Positions 14,801 through 24,930 of a stretch of 64,000 bases of DNA are shown in pieces. Position 1 is the stretch's first letter. Every line of letters starts with the position of its first letter. The stretch comes from Parus major (taxonomy: Eukaryota; Chordata; Aves; Passeriformes; Paridae): NCBI RefSeq assembly GCF_001522545.3, contig NC_031768.1, forward strand, positions 85,985,385 to 86,049,384, written 5' to 3'. The notes under the pieces are model-generated. The model had not been told where the DNA came from. It did no database searches and worked only from the letters and a program-made list of their open reading frames with translations. The position numbers were made by a program, and so were the translations under genes.

Positions 14801-17800
14801 CAGCAGTTGAAAAAACAGAAATTAAGAGTGTGAATAAATACTCAAGAGCCATATATTAATTAGTAATGCCATAAGCTCATGACACCTTCTTTCAGAGATT
14901 GCATGCTTAATCCTATATTCTGACAGGAATTTCAGGCAGTTTGAATTTTGATGAGGAGGACACAGAAGAGGAAGAAGCTAGTAAGAGACCAGTATCTCAT
15001 TCACCATACAATGAATCTGAGAGGCCTAGTTCTGCATCCAGCGAGAAGTCTTTTGCAGTAAGTGTCTTGAAATCAATTTCTGCTAAGCACTGGGCACGTG
15101 CCTGATTTTAGCTAACCCCTGGAGCATGGGGTTAAAACACAGTAGCTGCAAGTATGGTAGCCAGCAATATTATTCCCTGAAAGCAGAGAAGGGTCAAGAT
15201 TGTCGGGTTATCTGACTGAAGGGACACGGAGTTAAACATGAAGTCTTAGTAATGATTAAAGGAACAATTGTGGGTGGAGGATCCCAGGGAGCCTAATCAG
15301 TGAATATGGGAACACAGTGAGTCAGCACTATTACCCTTCAAGGAGACAGACTGGGCCATTGTCTCTGCAAAATTCACCAAAATGACTCAGAGAACCTCTG
15401 AAATGCCATGCAAACATAGGAGGGATTTCTTCCTGAAGGTTTATAGCATTTATTCAAAGGGAATCAGGATTTTGGAATGGAACAGAGAATGCTGGGATTG
15501 GACAAACATATGGGATGTTTGGGGGAAGGAACTTTAGAGGGAAAAGAAGGGGTATCAAGGTGGATCAGGGAGTAATAAGCATGGGAAGACAAGGATTAAA
15601 GGTGGTAAAAGGCATCAGATATGTGTAAACAACTGCCAAACAGTATGATTGTCTGTCCAAGCCTTATGCCTTGGTTACTTCAGCATGTCCCACTCTTTCT
15701 GAAACTTGACTTCTGTATCTCATGTGAATGTGTGTGTGTGTGTGTATGTGATATACACACATGCATACAGTCGTATGTTGACAAATCGTGCTAGACTAGC
15801 CAGTGAATTGGAAGAGACCAGCATCAGGATTACACAGGGTCTGAGCTAGCTCAGGGTCTGAGCATGGATACTGGGCACCTTTCAAAGTCCATGCTGTGGA
15901 AGACCCACCTGAGTGTATTTGTGAGGTGACTGTGTGTAGGTTGTCCTGCACTAGTAGGGGAGTAGTGCAAGAGGTCTGTGTGTCAGCTTCTTGGGAGACT
16001 GGGCTGTGGGTGCAAAATGCTGGAGATACAGGATGGGTGGGTGCTGGAGGTGGGGAAGGGGTGAGACCCTCCAGAGAATTTCAAATCTATGTATGTGTCT
16101 GTGCTGTTCATCCAGGTTTCCTACTGTCTGTAGCTGGGAATGGGGATAAATCTGCAACTTCATCTTGAAGGCCCAGTCAAAGAGGAATCTCTTGGGTGCT
16201 ACAATTCACAGGATTCAGCTATCTCTAAGAAAAAATTACTTTAATGACCTGTACCAGATTGCCATTAGAATCCCAATTCCTTTGATTGCCCTGTGCATCC
16301 TGACTATACACATTGTTCTAAGGCTCTTCCAGCATTTAGTTGATATGGTTCCACCAGCAGCTTACTCCACTTCTGCTACTGTTCTGAACCAACATAATCT
16401 CAGCACTCATTTCAGTCACAAAATCCCAGCCTGTCTTACTGCAGCATCCATCAGTCCTGCTTTATCATACTGTTTTATTTTCCACAGTGTCTGAAGTTCT
16501 AAAAGCAAAGAGGTTCTTTGCTTAGAATATTTACAGCATCTCATCTTATTTCCCCCTTTCTAGTAAATCACTCATGTCTGCTTAATGGGTACTTTTTCTC
16601 TTTTCCCTTTGGAGACCTAGTCTTTCCTCAGAGTAAAACCTTCAGTTGCTTTCTTCTGAGGAAACACAGGTAGTACCTCCTTTAACCTTCCTTTACCCAG
16701 TATCTTCTGGAGACATGATATCTTACATTTCAACAAACCACTGTTTTCTTGTGGAATACCAAAGTCTCTGATCTGATGTTAATTTGCTAATGTGGTGCTT
16801 CTTCCCATAGGAAACAGGTGCTTCCTGTAGTCCATCCCCTCAGGCAGATGCACAGCTGGGAGAAGTAGAGAACTTGGAGGATTTTGCATTGCGCCCGGCA
16901 CCCCGTGGAATTAGTGTCAAGTGTCGAATCACTAGAGATAAAAAGGGAATGGACCGGGGCCTCTTCCCTACTTACTACATGCATCTGGAAAGGGATGACA
17001 ACAAAAAGGTATTGGAAGCAGCACACATTATCTTGGCTATTATACTCCTACCACAGAATATTTTTGGAGCAAGGGGGAGAGCTTTTGGTAAGAAACCAGT
17101 AGCTGAGGACAGCCATCATGCAGATGAGGACAGCTTATATTTGGCCAAGGTACTAAGGAGGGAATTAGCATGTAATTACCATTGTATTGTGGTTTAAAAG
17201 CCATAATACAGTGAGAGATTAAATTGCAAAAATATAAAAATGTTAAATGTTAAAAAAGAGCAGGAAGACAGAGTTTGTCCAGAAGAAAAGGAGGGAAGAA
17301 GAGAAATGACAGTTGTATTAAGTCTAGAGTGCCAAGTGAGGAGCTCATGAGGGGATTTCAAGCTGGGCACTTTGGAAGAGAACAAAATAATGGAGACAGT
17401 AATATTAGCACAGAACAAAAGGGGAATTGATATGGGAAATGGAGAGATAGCAGTTTGGATAGCAGTGCCTCTGCATTCTTACAAAGCGCCAGTCTTGATC
17501 AGAGTTTTGTTTTGCCAGACATTCCTTCTTGCGGGAAGAAAAAGAAAGAAGAGCAAAACATCCAATTACCTCATATCAGTTGACCCAACTGATTTATCTC
17601 GGAAAGGGGAAAGTTTCATTGGAAAACTCAGGTGAGAACCACAGATGAAAACTATAGACAGTTGAGACAGGATTTTAATTTTGAGTTGGGGTTATGACTG
17701 GCAATCTGGTATAAATTCAAAGAGAATGAACTCACATTGCTCTGTTCAATGTAATCTGTATTCACTTGGGTTGGCAGCCTTCTTCAGCATTACCATTCAC

Positions 17801-20800
17801 TGTGGCAACTCAGAGAAGAAATTGTCTAAATGCTTTTCTGGGATAGGTTATAGACTCACGTGGATACATCATGGAAGCTCCTCACTGAACTGGCAGTAGG
17901 AAGATTCAGATGGCAGGAGATGTGTGTTTTTGCTGTGCTGTACAAATACTTTCAGAAGATGACGAAACTTTCTACTGATGTCTCTCTTTCTGTGTTTTTT
18001 CATAACCTGCCATTAGGTCAAACCTCATGGGAACCAAATTTACAGTCTATGACCATGGTGTTAACCCAGTCAAGGCACAAAGTCTAGTGGAAAAGGCTCA
18101 TACAAGACAGGAGCTCGCAGCTATTTGTTATGTAAGTACTGCCTCTCCCTTTTTGCCCCTTTCTTTGTGCCTGGTTACCGAGGAAACACAGCTTGCAAAA
18201 TTGTGCTACGGCCAGCCTCCTTCACTTAACTTGGGAACCAAGTGACCAATTTCAACCAGATACAACAAGAGGCAGAGGCCTCACAGATAAATTCTTACAA
18301 GTTTAATGAAACAAAGAGAAAAAAAGAAATCAATGTCAGGAGTGGGAGAAACACCCAAACTAACATCCTTATGACCTTCTTATCTGGCTTATTCAGTGTG
18401 TGGCAGTGTGACCACATGCTTTACATGGAGCCAGCCACAGCACGAACTGCAAATGGCCTCTGGCCCAACTAGCATCTGGTAGACTCTGAGAAGGAACTGG
18501 GAATACCCTGTGAAGCAGAATAAGTTTCTGCAGAACCAGAGGCATCTTGAGGGATAGGAAGGAGCTAGTATTATTTCAGTAGCAGCTTGTTGGTGGTAAG
18601 GATGTGTTTCCAGGGTAAATTGTGATTCACTAGCTCTGTTTTAGAGATGATGTTCTGCTCTTGTGAGTCACCTCAGTATAGGATTTGGAGTAAGGAGGCA
18701 CTTTTGGGCACTACAGAATTATATGAGAGTTCTCATGTCACATTGTTTTGTATTCCAGTTGTACAGTTTGAGTAAAATTTGAGGTTCTCTACAAAACAAT
18801 CATTGTCAAGTGGAAGAAATTTTATTTTTCTTAGCTTAAAGATGCATTAGCCTACTGGAGCAGCATCTTGGTTTTTTTGCTTTTGCTCTTGATCTTAATG
18901 GCACTTGGGAAAAAATTGATGTGATAATTCCAGTACTCGCTTGTTTACAGAAGTATCACTAGATATTTTCTTTGTATATAGTATTCTTCAGTTTCCTGTG
19001 TAGCTGGGCACAGCAAGGTGTTAGAATGAGCACAGACAGTTAATATAAAGTCAGCTTTTCAGAATTCTGAACTTTTATCTACAATACATCCTGGTATTTT
19101 TGAAACCATTTATTTAACAATATCAGCCAAAATCCAAGGGTCCATTTAAAGTGTTCTGTAACAATGTCAGTGATAACCTTTAAAATTCTCAAAGACCAAT
19201 TAAAAGCCAGAATCTTTTAGAAGTGCTGAATTGATTGATAGAAGTTATACAGCTGCTCCTAACACATTAACGCATTTTGCAGACACAGACAAAGGTCTTT
19301 GGAGCTGCAGCCTCTATTATTTCACTTCAAAAAATCTAGGGGCATGCTACTTCCTTTGCTTTTTCTACTCAATCCACTTGGAACAGTCTCCTTCAGTACT
19401 CTGGAAAAATCTGCTTAAGTTTGAAGCTTGGATAGTTGCTGAACATTTCCCTTCCTGGGTCTGTTCTTAAACATTTATAAAACAGTGTGATTTGATAGAA
19501 AACTGTGTTCTTAAACACAAATAACAGCTCCTGAAGAAAAATGTCACTCATTGTTCAGAAACTGAACTAGTCTAAAACTAGTCTAAAACTAAACTGTTTT
19601 AGACTAACTGGTGATATACAGACAACATAGTCAGGTCAAAGATATTTTGCCTTTTATCATACTCAAGGCTTGCTCACTAGCAAGATTTCAACACAGTACT
19701 GCCTCAGATGCAAAAAACTTACGCCTGGAAATTACATTTGTGTAATTTTGTTGGAAATGTTTCTGTAGGCTAAGAAATTCACTCTAAATTAGTTAATACC
19801 ATGCATATCTCCAAATTAGTTAATACCATGCATATGTCCTTAGACTGTTCTCTAAATGAGAAAGGGAGAGAAAGCAGTCCTCAGTGATTAAACACAATTG
19901 CAGTTAGATAACTGCTGCTAGAGTTGTAGCCAGCAAAATTCTAAAAAACAGTACAAATGTTGATACAAGTTCAGTTTTGCTGTCTTTCCTTCTCTGAGGT
20001 GAAGTATCTCATTTACTGAAAATAATGGCTTTCCTTGTCTTTCAGGAAACTAATATCTTAGGATTTAAGGGTCCCAGAAAAATGTCTGTGATCATTCCAG
20101 GAATGAACATGAATCATAAGCGAATTCCAATCCGTCCACGAAATGTGAGTTACGAAGTTTGCTCGTGTTTCAGATTGAAGGAAGAGGTTAAAACTTCCCT
20201 GTAGAGGTCTAGCCAGTTACTGACAATCAGGATTTTTAGGAGCCTGGGCTTTTTTTTTAGCAAGTCTCCTGGAGAGTAAATATAATGTTGCCTAGATGTG
20301 TTGATGAATTTGTTCTTGCTTTCTACCTAATCTGTAGCTTTCTGAATAGTGTTTGTATCCTTATGGGTCCTTTGATCAGCCTAAAAGTGATTGACTTGTC
20401 TCTACGTTGTTGCTGTGGCACCTACAAGCCACCCTCATGGTGGGACCCTGTTGTGCAGGGGGCTGGATGAACGCAGGGCACACTTGTTTCTCCCAGGAGC
20501 TCATATTCTTAGCCAGAATGTGGATTGCAACAGATAGGCAATAGACAGATAAGGTACTGCTGGTGCAATAGCAAGGGAATAAATATGTTTTTGGTCAGAA
20601 TGCTGTTAGTCTTTCTGTAGGAGTAGCAGAAAAGAGGATTCTTGAAGGAGGAGGGATGAGGAGAAGGACAGAGTTTTGTAGTGAGTATTTAGGGAGGATT
20701 TCTCATAGATATGAGAGGCATTAAAGCTAAAAGCTAACAGAATGGTATGTGAAGGTGTGTGATGAAAACTGTTAGGTTCCCTTAATGTGGGTTTTATGTT

Positions 20801-22907
20801 TGGTGACAGAAGACCAAAAGGCAGAAAGAAGAGGTACCAACTGACAAGTGTGGTCAATGTTTTAAGCTAGAAAATGGTATTTGCAGCCATCTCGTGAGTA
20901 GATATGAGTAGGATGAAAACGTATTTCCTGAGGTCAGAGAAAAAAATCCTCAATAATGGAAATTGAGAGTCATGATAGCCCAGAAAAGAGATTTAATTCT
21001 TGTGAATGGTCAGAAAAATTATATCTGGAAGTGGTCATTTATTCATTGTCTTCCAATTGGTGTTGCCATCTCTCCCATTAGTACAGTAACAGTTCCGTGG
21101 CCCTGGCTTTATTTTTCTCCCCTAAATCTAAAGGCACTTAGTTGGTGCCAGTTCTCAGGTGTTTGTTTTGCATCTTTAAAAAATAAATAAAGATAAAATT
21201 AAAAAGTAACTAAAATGAACAGGAAGTTTTATTTAGGTTATCTTCAAAAATCGACTATGGTATATTTTTATAGTACTGAAGCACATATTATAGCCATATC
21301 AGTCAGACCTCCACAACAGGTTGTTTTCTGAGCATTTTTTCTTGTTAGTACCTTAAACTTGGACTCTTTTTCTTCAGAATTTTAGCATATATAGTTTGGA
21401 TTTTATTTGTTGTAGAACTCTTAAAATTAAATTATATGTAATGTTTCACTACAACCTGCATCTCCTTGTAATTGTTTGTCAAATTTAATGTGCTGTTTTT
21501 CTTCCTCTTTGTATCTTTTTGGTTTTATTTCTCTGATTTTCATACTGTGCATCACTCATTAGACCCAATAGGATGACATTAAACCTTTCATTTTACTGCA
21601 GCCTTTGGACTTTCTACTGAAGCACCTCAGAGCCTGGCACTGTGCAGTTAATTGTAGATTATTTTATTTTTTTTCAAGAATTTATTTTTTTAGAATGTTA
21701 GAAATGGAAACTGGTTGCAACAGGATCAGAGAAAGATGATGAGAGAAGAGATTCATGCCAGCAGGATGGCAATTATCTGTGGACTCTGAATTGCTCCCTT
21801 TCCTGTACACACACTTCCTTCCCTATCCCTCTTTTTACTTTATTGAGGGAAGAGGACTTTTCATCGCTTGGACTGGAAAGCGATGAAAGTATGTTCTTGG
21901 TACTTGCAGAAAGTATTCAGTAGGGTTGAATTTAAGTGATGTCCTTGTGTTTCATTAAACAGGGAATGAAATGACAGAGTGCACACACAAGAGAGGTGGT
22001 ACTCAGAGGCAGAGCCATTACAAATCTGATAAATATGTTTCTTTTTTTCTGAACAGGAACATGAGGGTCTGCTGTCAAAATGGCAAAACAAAAATTTAGA
22101 GAACCTCATTGAGTTGCACAACAAGGCTCCAGTCTGGAATGATGATACTCAGTCCTATGTTTTGAACTTCCATGGGAGGGTCACTCAGGCCTCAGTGAAG
22201 AACTTCCAGATTGTCCATGACAATGATCGTAAGAGTTTGGTGGAGAATATGTGGGACTTATTTAAACAAGGAGAACCTAATTTATTTCATGAGGCTTGGG
22301 AAGAATAGGACACCCTTTCTAGAGGAAGGAAACTGGGTAAAGGAAGCTAGCTCAGAATTACTGGGGACTTCTGAGCTCTCAGGAAAAATATATAAGGCCT
22401 CCTTTTTTCTGGGGTGGGTGCAGACTCTGCTGTCCATAACTGCAGCAAAAGAGAGGGCAAATTAAAGCTTCCTGAAATGAAAGAAAATGTTTAATACAGC
22501 ACCTTCAGGCTAGCAAAAGAATGGTTTGAGCTTTGATTCTGAGAAGAAAAATAATCTCTAGAACAGCACAGTCACTGTAGAGGACAGATTTCAAGGCCAC
22601 TCTAGTGGGAAAGGATGGATACACCAACCACATATATTTGGGACTGGCAGATGTGGGGAGGGGTTTGTGGTTAGGTTTTGTTTGGCTCTAGTTTTGGTTG
22701 TTGTTGGCTTATTTATTTCTTTTGCATCACTGTGAAATTGCTCATCTCTGAACTGAATGTCTTTTCTCCGCAGCTGACTACATCGTGATGCAGTTTGGTC
22801 GTGTAGCAGAAGATGTGTTCACTCTGGACTATAATTACCCGCTCTGTGCTCTTCAGGCCTTTGCTATTGGACTCTCCAGCTTTGATAGTAAATTGGTCTG
22901 TGAATGA
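5816..22907 (+). CDS. TULP3: TULP3, tubby-like protein 3 (last ten coding exons; 5' end outside window)
   Basis: Ten exons with GT-AG junctions and compatible phases join into one frame of 450 codons plus TGA. The order is an N-terminal basic segment (residues 6-60 of the visible part, with [15 protein letters not shown] and EEQTPLVE), a variable acidic linker (about 60-190, with [11 protein letters not shown]) and a complete tubby domain (about 195-450). The tubby domain has the phosphoinositide-contacting basic cluster GRKRKKSK, the first tubby signature [14 protein letters not shown] (387-400), and a C-terminus [10 protein letters not shown]. In the family, TULP3 binds IFT-A through its N-terminus and PI(4,5)P2 through the tubby barrel. 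It delivers GPCRs and other membrane cargo into primary cilia and restrains Hedgehog signalling. The choice of TULP3 over TUB or TULP1 rests on the HGIDGPAA linker block, the short linker and TEAD4 lying directly downstream. The tubby domain itself is strikingly TUB-like. Only about 15 N-terminal residues should be missing, given a usual length near 440-450. Confidence 0.96.
5868..10664 (+). other. TULP3 intron 2
   Basis: 4.8 kb of AT-rich intron. The only structure I see is a 28-bp near-perfect tandem duplication at 10332-10387 and T- or A-rich runs around 9420-9640. Confidence 0.8.
10332..10387 (+). repeat. 28-bp tandem duplication in TULP3 intron 2
   Basis: The 24-base unit TTATGGTTATTTGTGTTAAGGATT (shown here as TTATGGTTATTT and GTGTTAAGGATT) occurs at 10332-10355 and again identically at 10360-10383, a period of 28. 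Identity of the copies suggests a recent local duplication. Confidence 0.9.
10665..10827 (+). CDS. TULP3: TULP3 coding exon 3 (IFT-A-binding and basic region)
   Basis: Acceptor TTCCACAG, donor GTAAATA. The exon has 163 bases and ends one base into a Gly codon. It encodes [15 protein letters not shown], then [17 protein letters not shown], then EEQTPLVE. This is the most conserved part of the N-terminal half in TUB and TULP3: a basic amphipathic helix, a likely nuclear-localisation cluster (KKQRKKR), and the EEQxPLVE block. Confidence 0.96.
10828..12696 (+). other. TULP3 intron 3
   Basis: 1.9 kb intron. Nothing is recognised in it apart from a 10-bp perfect inverted repeat near its 3' end (12624-12647). 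Confidence 0.8.
12624..12647. repeat. Perfect inverted repeat before TULP3 exon 4
   Basis: The arm AAGATGCATC (12624-12633), a CTGG loop and the arm GATGCATCTT (12638-12647) form a perfect 10-bp stem with a 4-base loop. Each arm contains the palindrome GATGCATC. It ends 49 bases before the exon at 12697, where the branch point would be expected nearby. Confidence 0.85.
12697..12873 (+). CDS. TULP3: TULP3 coding exon 4 (linker)
   Basis: Acceptor CCTGCAG, donor GTAAGAG. The 177 bases complete the split Gly and encode [10 protein letters not shown], a low-complexity linker, then [16 protein letters not shown]. The HGIDGPAA and DTASKPxLQE blocks are TULP3-specific relative to TUB and are the best evidence inside the protein for the paralog call. 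A 10-bp perfect inverted repeat lies 49 bases upstream of the acceptor. Confidence 0.95.
12874..14926 (+). other. TULP3 intron 4
   Basis: 2.05 kb intron containing one truncated CR1 LINE fragment (13980-14205). I see nothing else in it. Confidence 0.8.
13980..14205 (-). mobile_element. CR1 LINE 3'-end fragment, minus orientation
   Basis: The + strand reads as the reverse complement of a CR1 3' end: CACAGAAT, then GGTTGGAAAAGACCT, a GTCCAACCT block, CTCTGGGCAGC, and TTCTTCCTAATG. These landmarks occur in the standard CR1 order. Only about 220 bases are present, so the copy is severely 5'-truncated and non-functional. Divergence is moderate. CR1 is the main interspersed repeat of birds and reptiles. 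Confidence 0.85.
14927..15057 (+). CDS. TULP3: TULP3 coding exon 5 (acidic linker)
   Basis: Acceptor TTCTGACAG, donor GTAAGTGT. The 131 bases complete a Gly codon and encode [18 protein letters not shown] followed by a serine-rich stretch ending KSFA. The (S)xNFDEE core and the acidic run are shared with human TULP3 and TUB. The segment is probably disordered. Confidence 0.94.
15058..16810 (+). other. TULP3 intron 5
   Basis: 1.75 kb intron with a short TG microsatellite (15729-15744) and an 11-base direct repeat AGGGTCTGAGC (15836 and 15853). No exon or known repeat family is recognised. Confidence 0.75.
15729..15744. repeat. (TG)8 microsatellite
   Basis: Eight TG units are followed about 10 bases later by ATACACACAT, giving a short complementary AC stretch that could pair with the TG run. 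Confidence 0.85.
16811..17008 (+). CDS. TULP3: TULP3 coding exon 6 (start of tubby domain)
   Basis: Acceptor TTCCCATAG, donor GTATTGG. The 198 bases (66 codons, phase 0 at both ends) encode a variable linker and then [28 protein letters not shown] and [10 protein letters not shown]. These are the first strands of the tubby barrel. [13 protein letters not shown] is nearly invariant in the family. Confidence 0.96.
17519..17631 (+). CDS. TULP3: TULP3 coding exon 7 (phosphoinositide-binding segment)
   Basis: Acceptor TTTTGCCAG, donor GTGAGAA. The 113 bases end two bases into an Arg codon and encode [19 protein letters not shown], then [17 protein letters not shown]. The GRKRKKSK basic cluster forms part of the PI(4,5)P2-binding surface in tubby proteins. 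The intron before it is only 510 bases. Confidence 0.96.
18017..18131 (+). CDS. TULP3: TULP3 coding exon 8 (tubby domain)
   Basis: Acceptor CCATTAG, donor GTAAGTAC. The 115 bases complete the Arg codon and encode [17 protein letters not shown] and then [23 protein letters not shown] and RQELAA are invariant tubby-barrel segments. The preceding intron is 385 bases. Confidence 0.96.
19568..19606. repeat. Direct plus inverted repeat of TAGTCTAAAAC
   Basis: TAGTCTAAAAC occurs twice in tandem (19568-19578 and 19579-19589), then a 6-base spacer, then its reverse complement GTTTTAGACTA (19596-19606). This gives a perfect 11-bp stem with a 6-base loop. Confidence 0.85.
19786..19835 (+). repeat. 27-bp tandem duplication in TULP3 intron 8
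   Basis: The 23-base unit beginning AAATTAGTTAATACC and ending ATGCATAT is present identically at 19786-19808 and 19813-19835. Confidence 0.9.
20046..20144 (+). CDS. TULP3: TULP3 coding exon 9 (tubby domain)
   Basis: Acceptor GTCTTTCAG, donor GTGAGTT. The 99 bases (33 codons, phase 0 at both ends) encode [20 protein letters not shown] followed by [12 protein letters not shown]. [18 protein letters not shown] is invariant in tubby proteins. Confidence 0.96.
20145..22056 (+). other. TULP3 intron 9
   Basis: 1.9 kb AT-rich intron. No repeat family, exon or RNA gene recognised. Confidence 0.75.
22057..22228 (+). CDS. TULP3: TULP3 coding exon 10 (tubby signature 1)
   Basis: Acceptor TTCTGAACAG, donor GTAAGAG. 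The 172 bases end one base into a Pro codon. They encode [19 protein letters not shown], then [12 protein letters not shown] and [16 protein letters not shown]. The PROSITE-type tubby signature 1 (FxGRVTxASVKNFQ) is intact at 22168-22209. Confidence 0.96.
22229..22773 (+). other. TULP3 intron 10
   Basis: 545-base intron. Nothing further recognised. Confidence 0.8.
22774..22907 (+). CDS. TULP3: TULP3 last coding exon, with stop codon
   Basis: The acceptor TTCTCCGCAG precedes 22774. The exon completes a Pro codon and encodes [29 protein letters not shown] and then [10 protein letters not shown] before TGA at 22905-22907. The family usually ends KLACE, so the GTC valine at 22896-22898 replaces a near-invariant alanine. 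The stop position is as expected. Confidence 0.96.
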
Positions 22908-24930
22908 GGGGCTACAGACCTGAAACGTGGAACTCACTCCCACCCCTACATCTCATAAGAGTTCTAGGTGTAGCAATGAAGAGCATATTGGGAGGGAAAT
23001 GGAGGACAGACTTCTGCAGGCTTATTAGAAAACCAATTCCAGCCTTCAGAGCATTGGGGGAGTTGACAGCAGAGCAATCTCTGTATGGATTGCAGAAGAA
23101 CAAGAAATCTAGGTGATGTCTCTATTGTTCATTCTGTGTTGATTCTGCTTTTAGAATCCTTATTTAGAGATGCTGCATGAGAGTGGGCTAAGCCCACTTA
23201 TTGGAACTCCTTGCAGCTAGGATTATAAAATAATGGCTAAATATTCATTTACCTTTAAGCTGCCACAAAGCCCAGGACTCTTGCTACTCAAGAGTTCCTA
23301 ATCAGATGAATTCAGGAAAAAAAAACAGCTGGAATAAGACATTGGCTCTAATATAACACTTTTACTCTGTGGAATGATTGTCTGCTAAGACTGACACTCC
23401 ATTTCCCTTTCAGTATTCTAATTTCTCTCTATCCCTTGACAGTCTTTTTACCAAATGAAGAACAATCAAATCTCAAACATTCCCTTTTCAGTGAGGGACA
23501 TAATATTCATTGCTACTTCTGTTACTTCTAACCATGTGAAAAATGAGACTGAATAGATGGTAGAATCTGGCTGAATTTGGCAGAAGATAGTATTGTAACA
23601 ATATACAGTACCACTTCTGAAAAGCAATGTTCTGATTGAGTGAATCTAGATTGTAAACTGATCAGAAATATTTTTTAATTTTGCCATTGTTCATGAAATT
23701 TGCTACATTTTTAGATATAAGTTTGTGACAAATTTTAATTTTTAATGTGAGATTATCTCAAGGCATGACATATTAAAGTACATTTTGTATAAATAATTTT
23801 AACCTGACTATAAGAAGGAGTTACCTCAAAAAGAGATTACAGGTATCTTCAAAGGCACAAATAAGTTTAATGTAATTGTACGACAAGGCTTTGCAATGTG
23901 TCCTTCCAATGTTCCATTTTTAATACTGGATGTACAGTATGGAGACTGTGTGTCACAGCATGGAACACTTGATTCACGTGGCCTTAACTCACCAGAGTGG
24001 ATTGCAGCACGGTGTGGCCTCAGTGCACACTTCTCTGTGCTGAAGCAGAGAACAGTTACTGTATTGCCTGCTTCTTGCCTCTTACACATATTCATGATGA
24101 CTTGGATAAGTTTGTCCCTCTACTGAGACAAGCATTAGGTGTTCTCCAGCTTTGGATATTGTCCTTGTCAGCAGACTAACTCTGTTTCAAGCTGCGAAGA
24201 GCAGATATATTGCTTTTTGTTCTCTGTTGTCTTTGCAGCAGTAGATATCACTTGCGCTTTCAAATTAACAAAACTTTGTGAGGACGTTTTCTGATATTGC
24301 CAGAAAGAACAATAATCATAATCACAAAGTAAATGCTGTATTTAACTGTAAAATATGAATTAAGGCTGAGAAGTCCAGCTCTTGTATCTTTCAGATGAGC
24401 ATTTTTCAGTAGCTGCTGAGACTTTCTTGAGATGATCTTATCAGAAAAGCAGTCCGTGAAGAGAACTTGAATGCTGATGGATCTGTTTTGTGCCTTTCTG
24501 CTCATCAGGCTGAGGATGAGACCTGGCAGTGTTTTTCACCTGTGCTCTTCTGAAGTCTTGGCTGATGGTTCTGCATTATCTCTGCCCATCCAGGAAAGGA
24601 AGTCAGTTTGTATACCTGTCTGATTATTTTTTCTGACTAGAAATGCGTGAAAGAAGTTGCCTTATGTAATTTGGGGGTGACCTGAAGGCAGGATGCTAAT
24701 TTCTGGTTCAAGATCTTTTTCAGTGTGCCCAGAAAACATCCTTTTACTTAATTAGCCTTGTCAGCAGTGACTCTTCAAGCTATTTGTTGACATCAAATGA
24801 TCTTGTCACAGCCTCTCAGTCAAATTATGCAGACAGATGAACTGATTCAGTTGTCTTTATCAGATACTGTTTTACATTAATTGTAATTATAACTTTTATA
24901 TCTAAATGAAAATAAACTAATTTATATATT
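22908..24930 (+). other. TULP3: TULP3 3' UTR (approximate 3' end)
   Basis: AT-rich sequence without coding potential follows the stop. The first canonical polyadenylation signal on this strand is AATAAA at 24911-24916, and a GT/T-rich stretch at about 24973-25010 could be the downstream element. A weaker ATTAAA at 23772 and a second AATAAA at 25135 are alternatives. The 3' end is inferred, not demonstrated. Confidence 0.55.
24911..24916 (+). terminator. Candidate TULP3 polyadenylation signal AATAAA
   Basis: Canonical hexamer about 2.0 kb past the TULP3 stop and the first AATAAA after it. It is followed within 60-100 bases by U/GU-rich sequence (TGTGGGTGTACTTTG), as expected for CstF binding. 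Confidence 0.5.

Larger units (their letters stand above)
18132..20045 (+). other. TULP3 intron 8
   Basis: 1.9 kb intron. It contains a hairpin-forming repeat cluster (19568-19606) and a 27-bp-period direct duplication (19786-19835). No known transposable element is recognised. Confidence 0.75.

Noticed and set aside
18240..18560. GC-richer block in TULP3 intron 8 considered as an LTR or other transposon piece
   Set aside because: No terminal repeats, target-site duplication or recognisable consensus could be seen.
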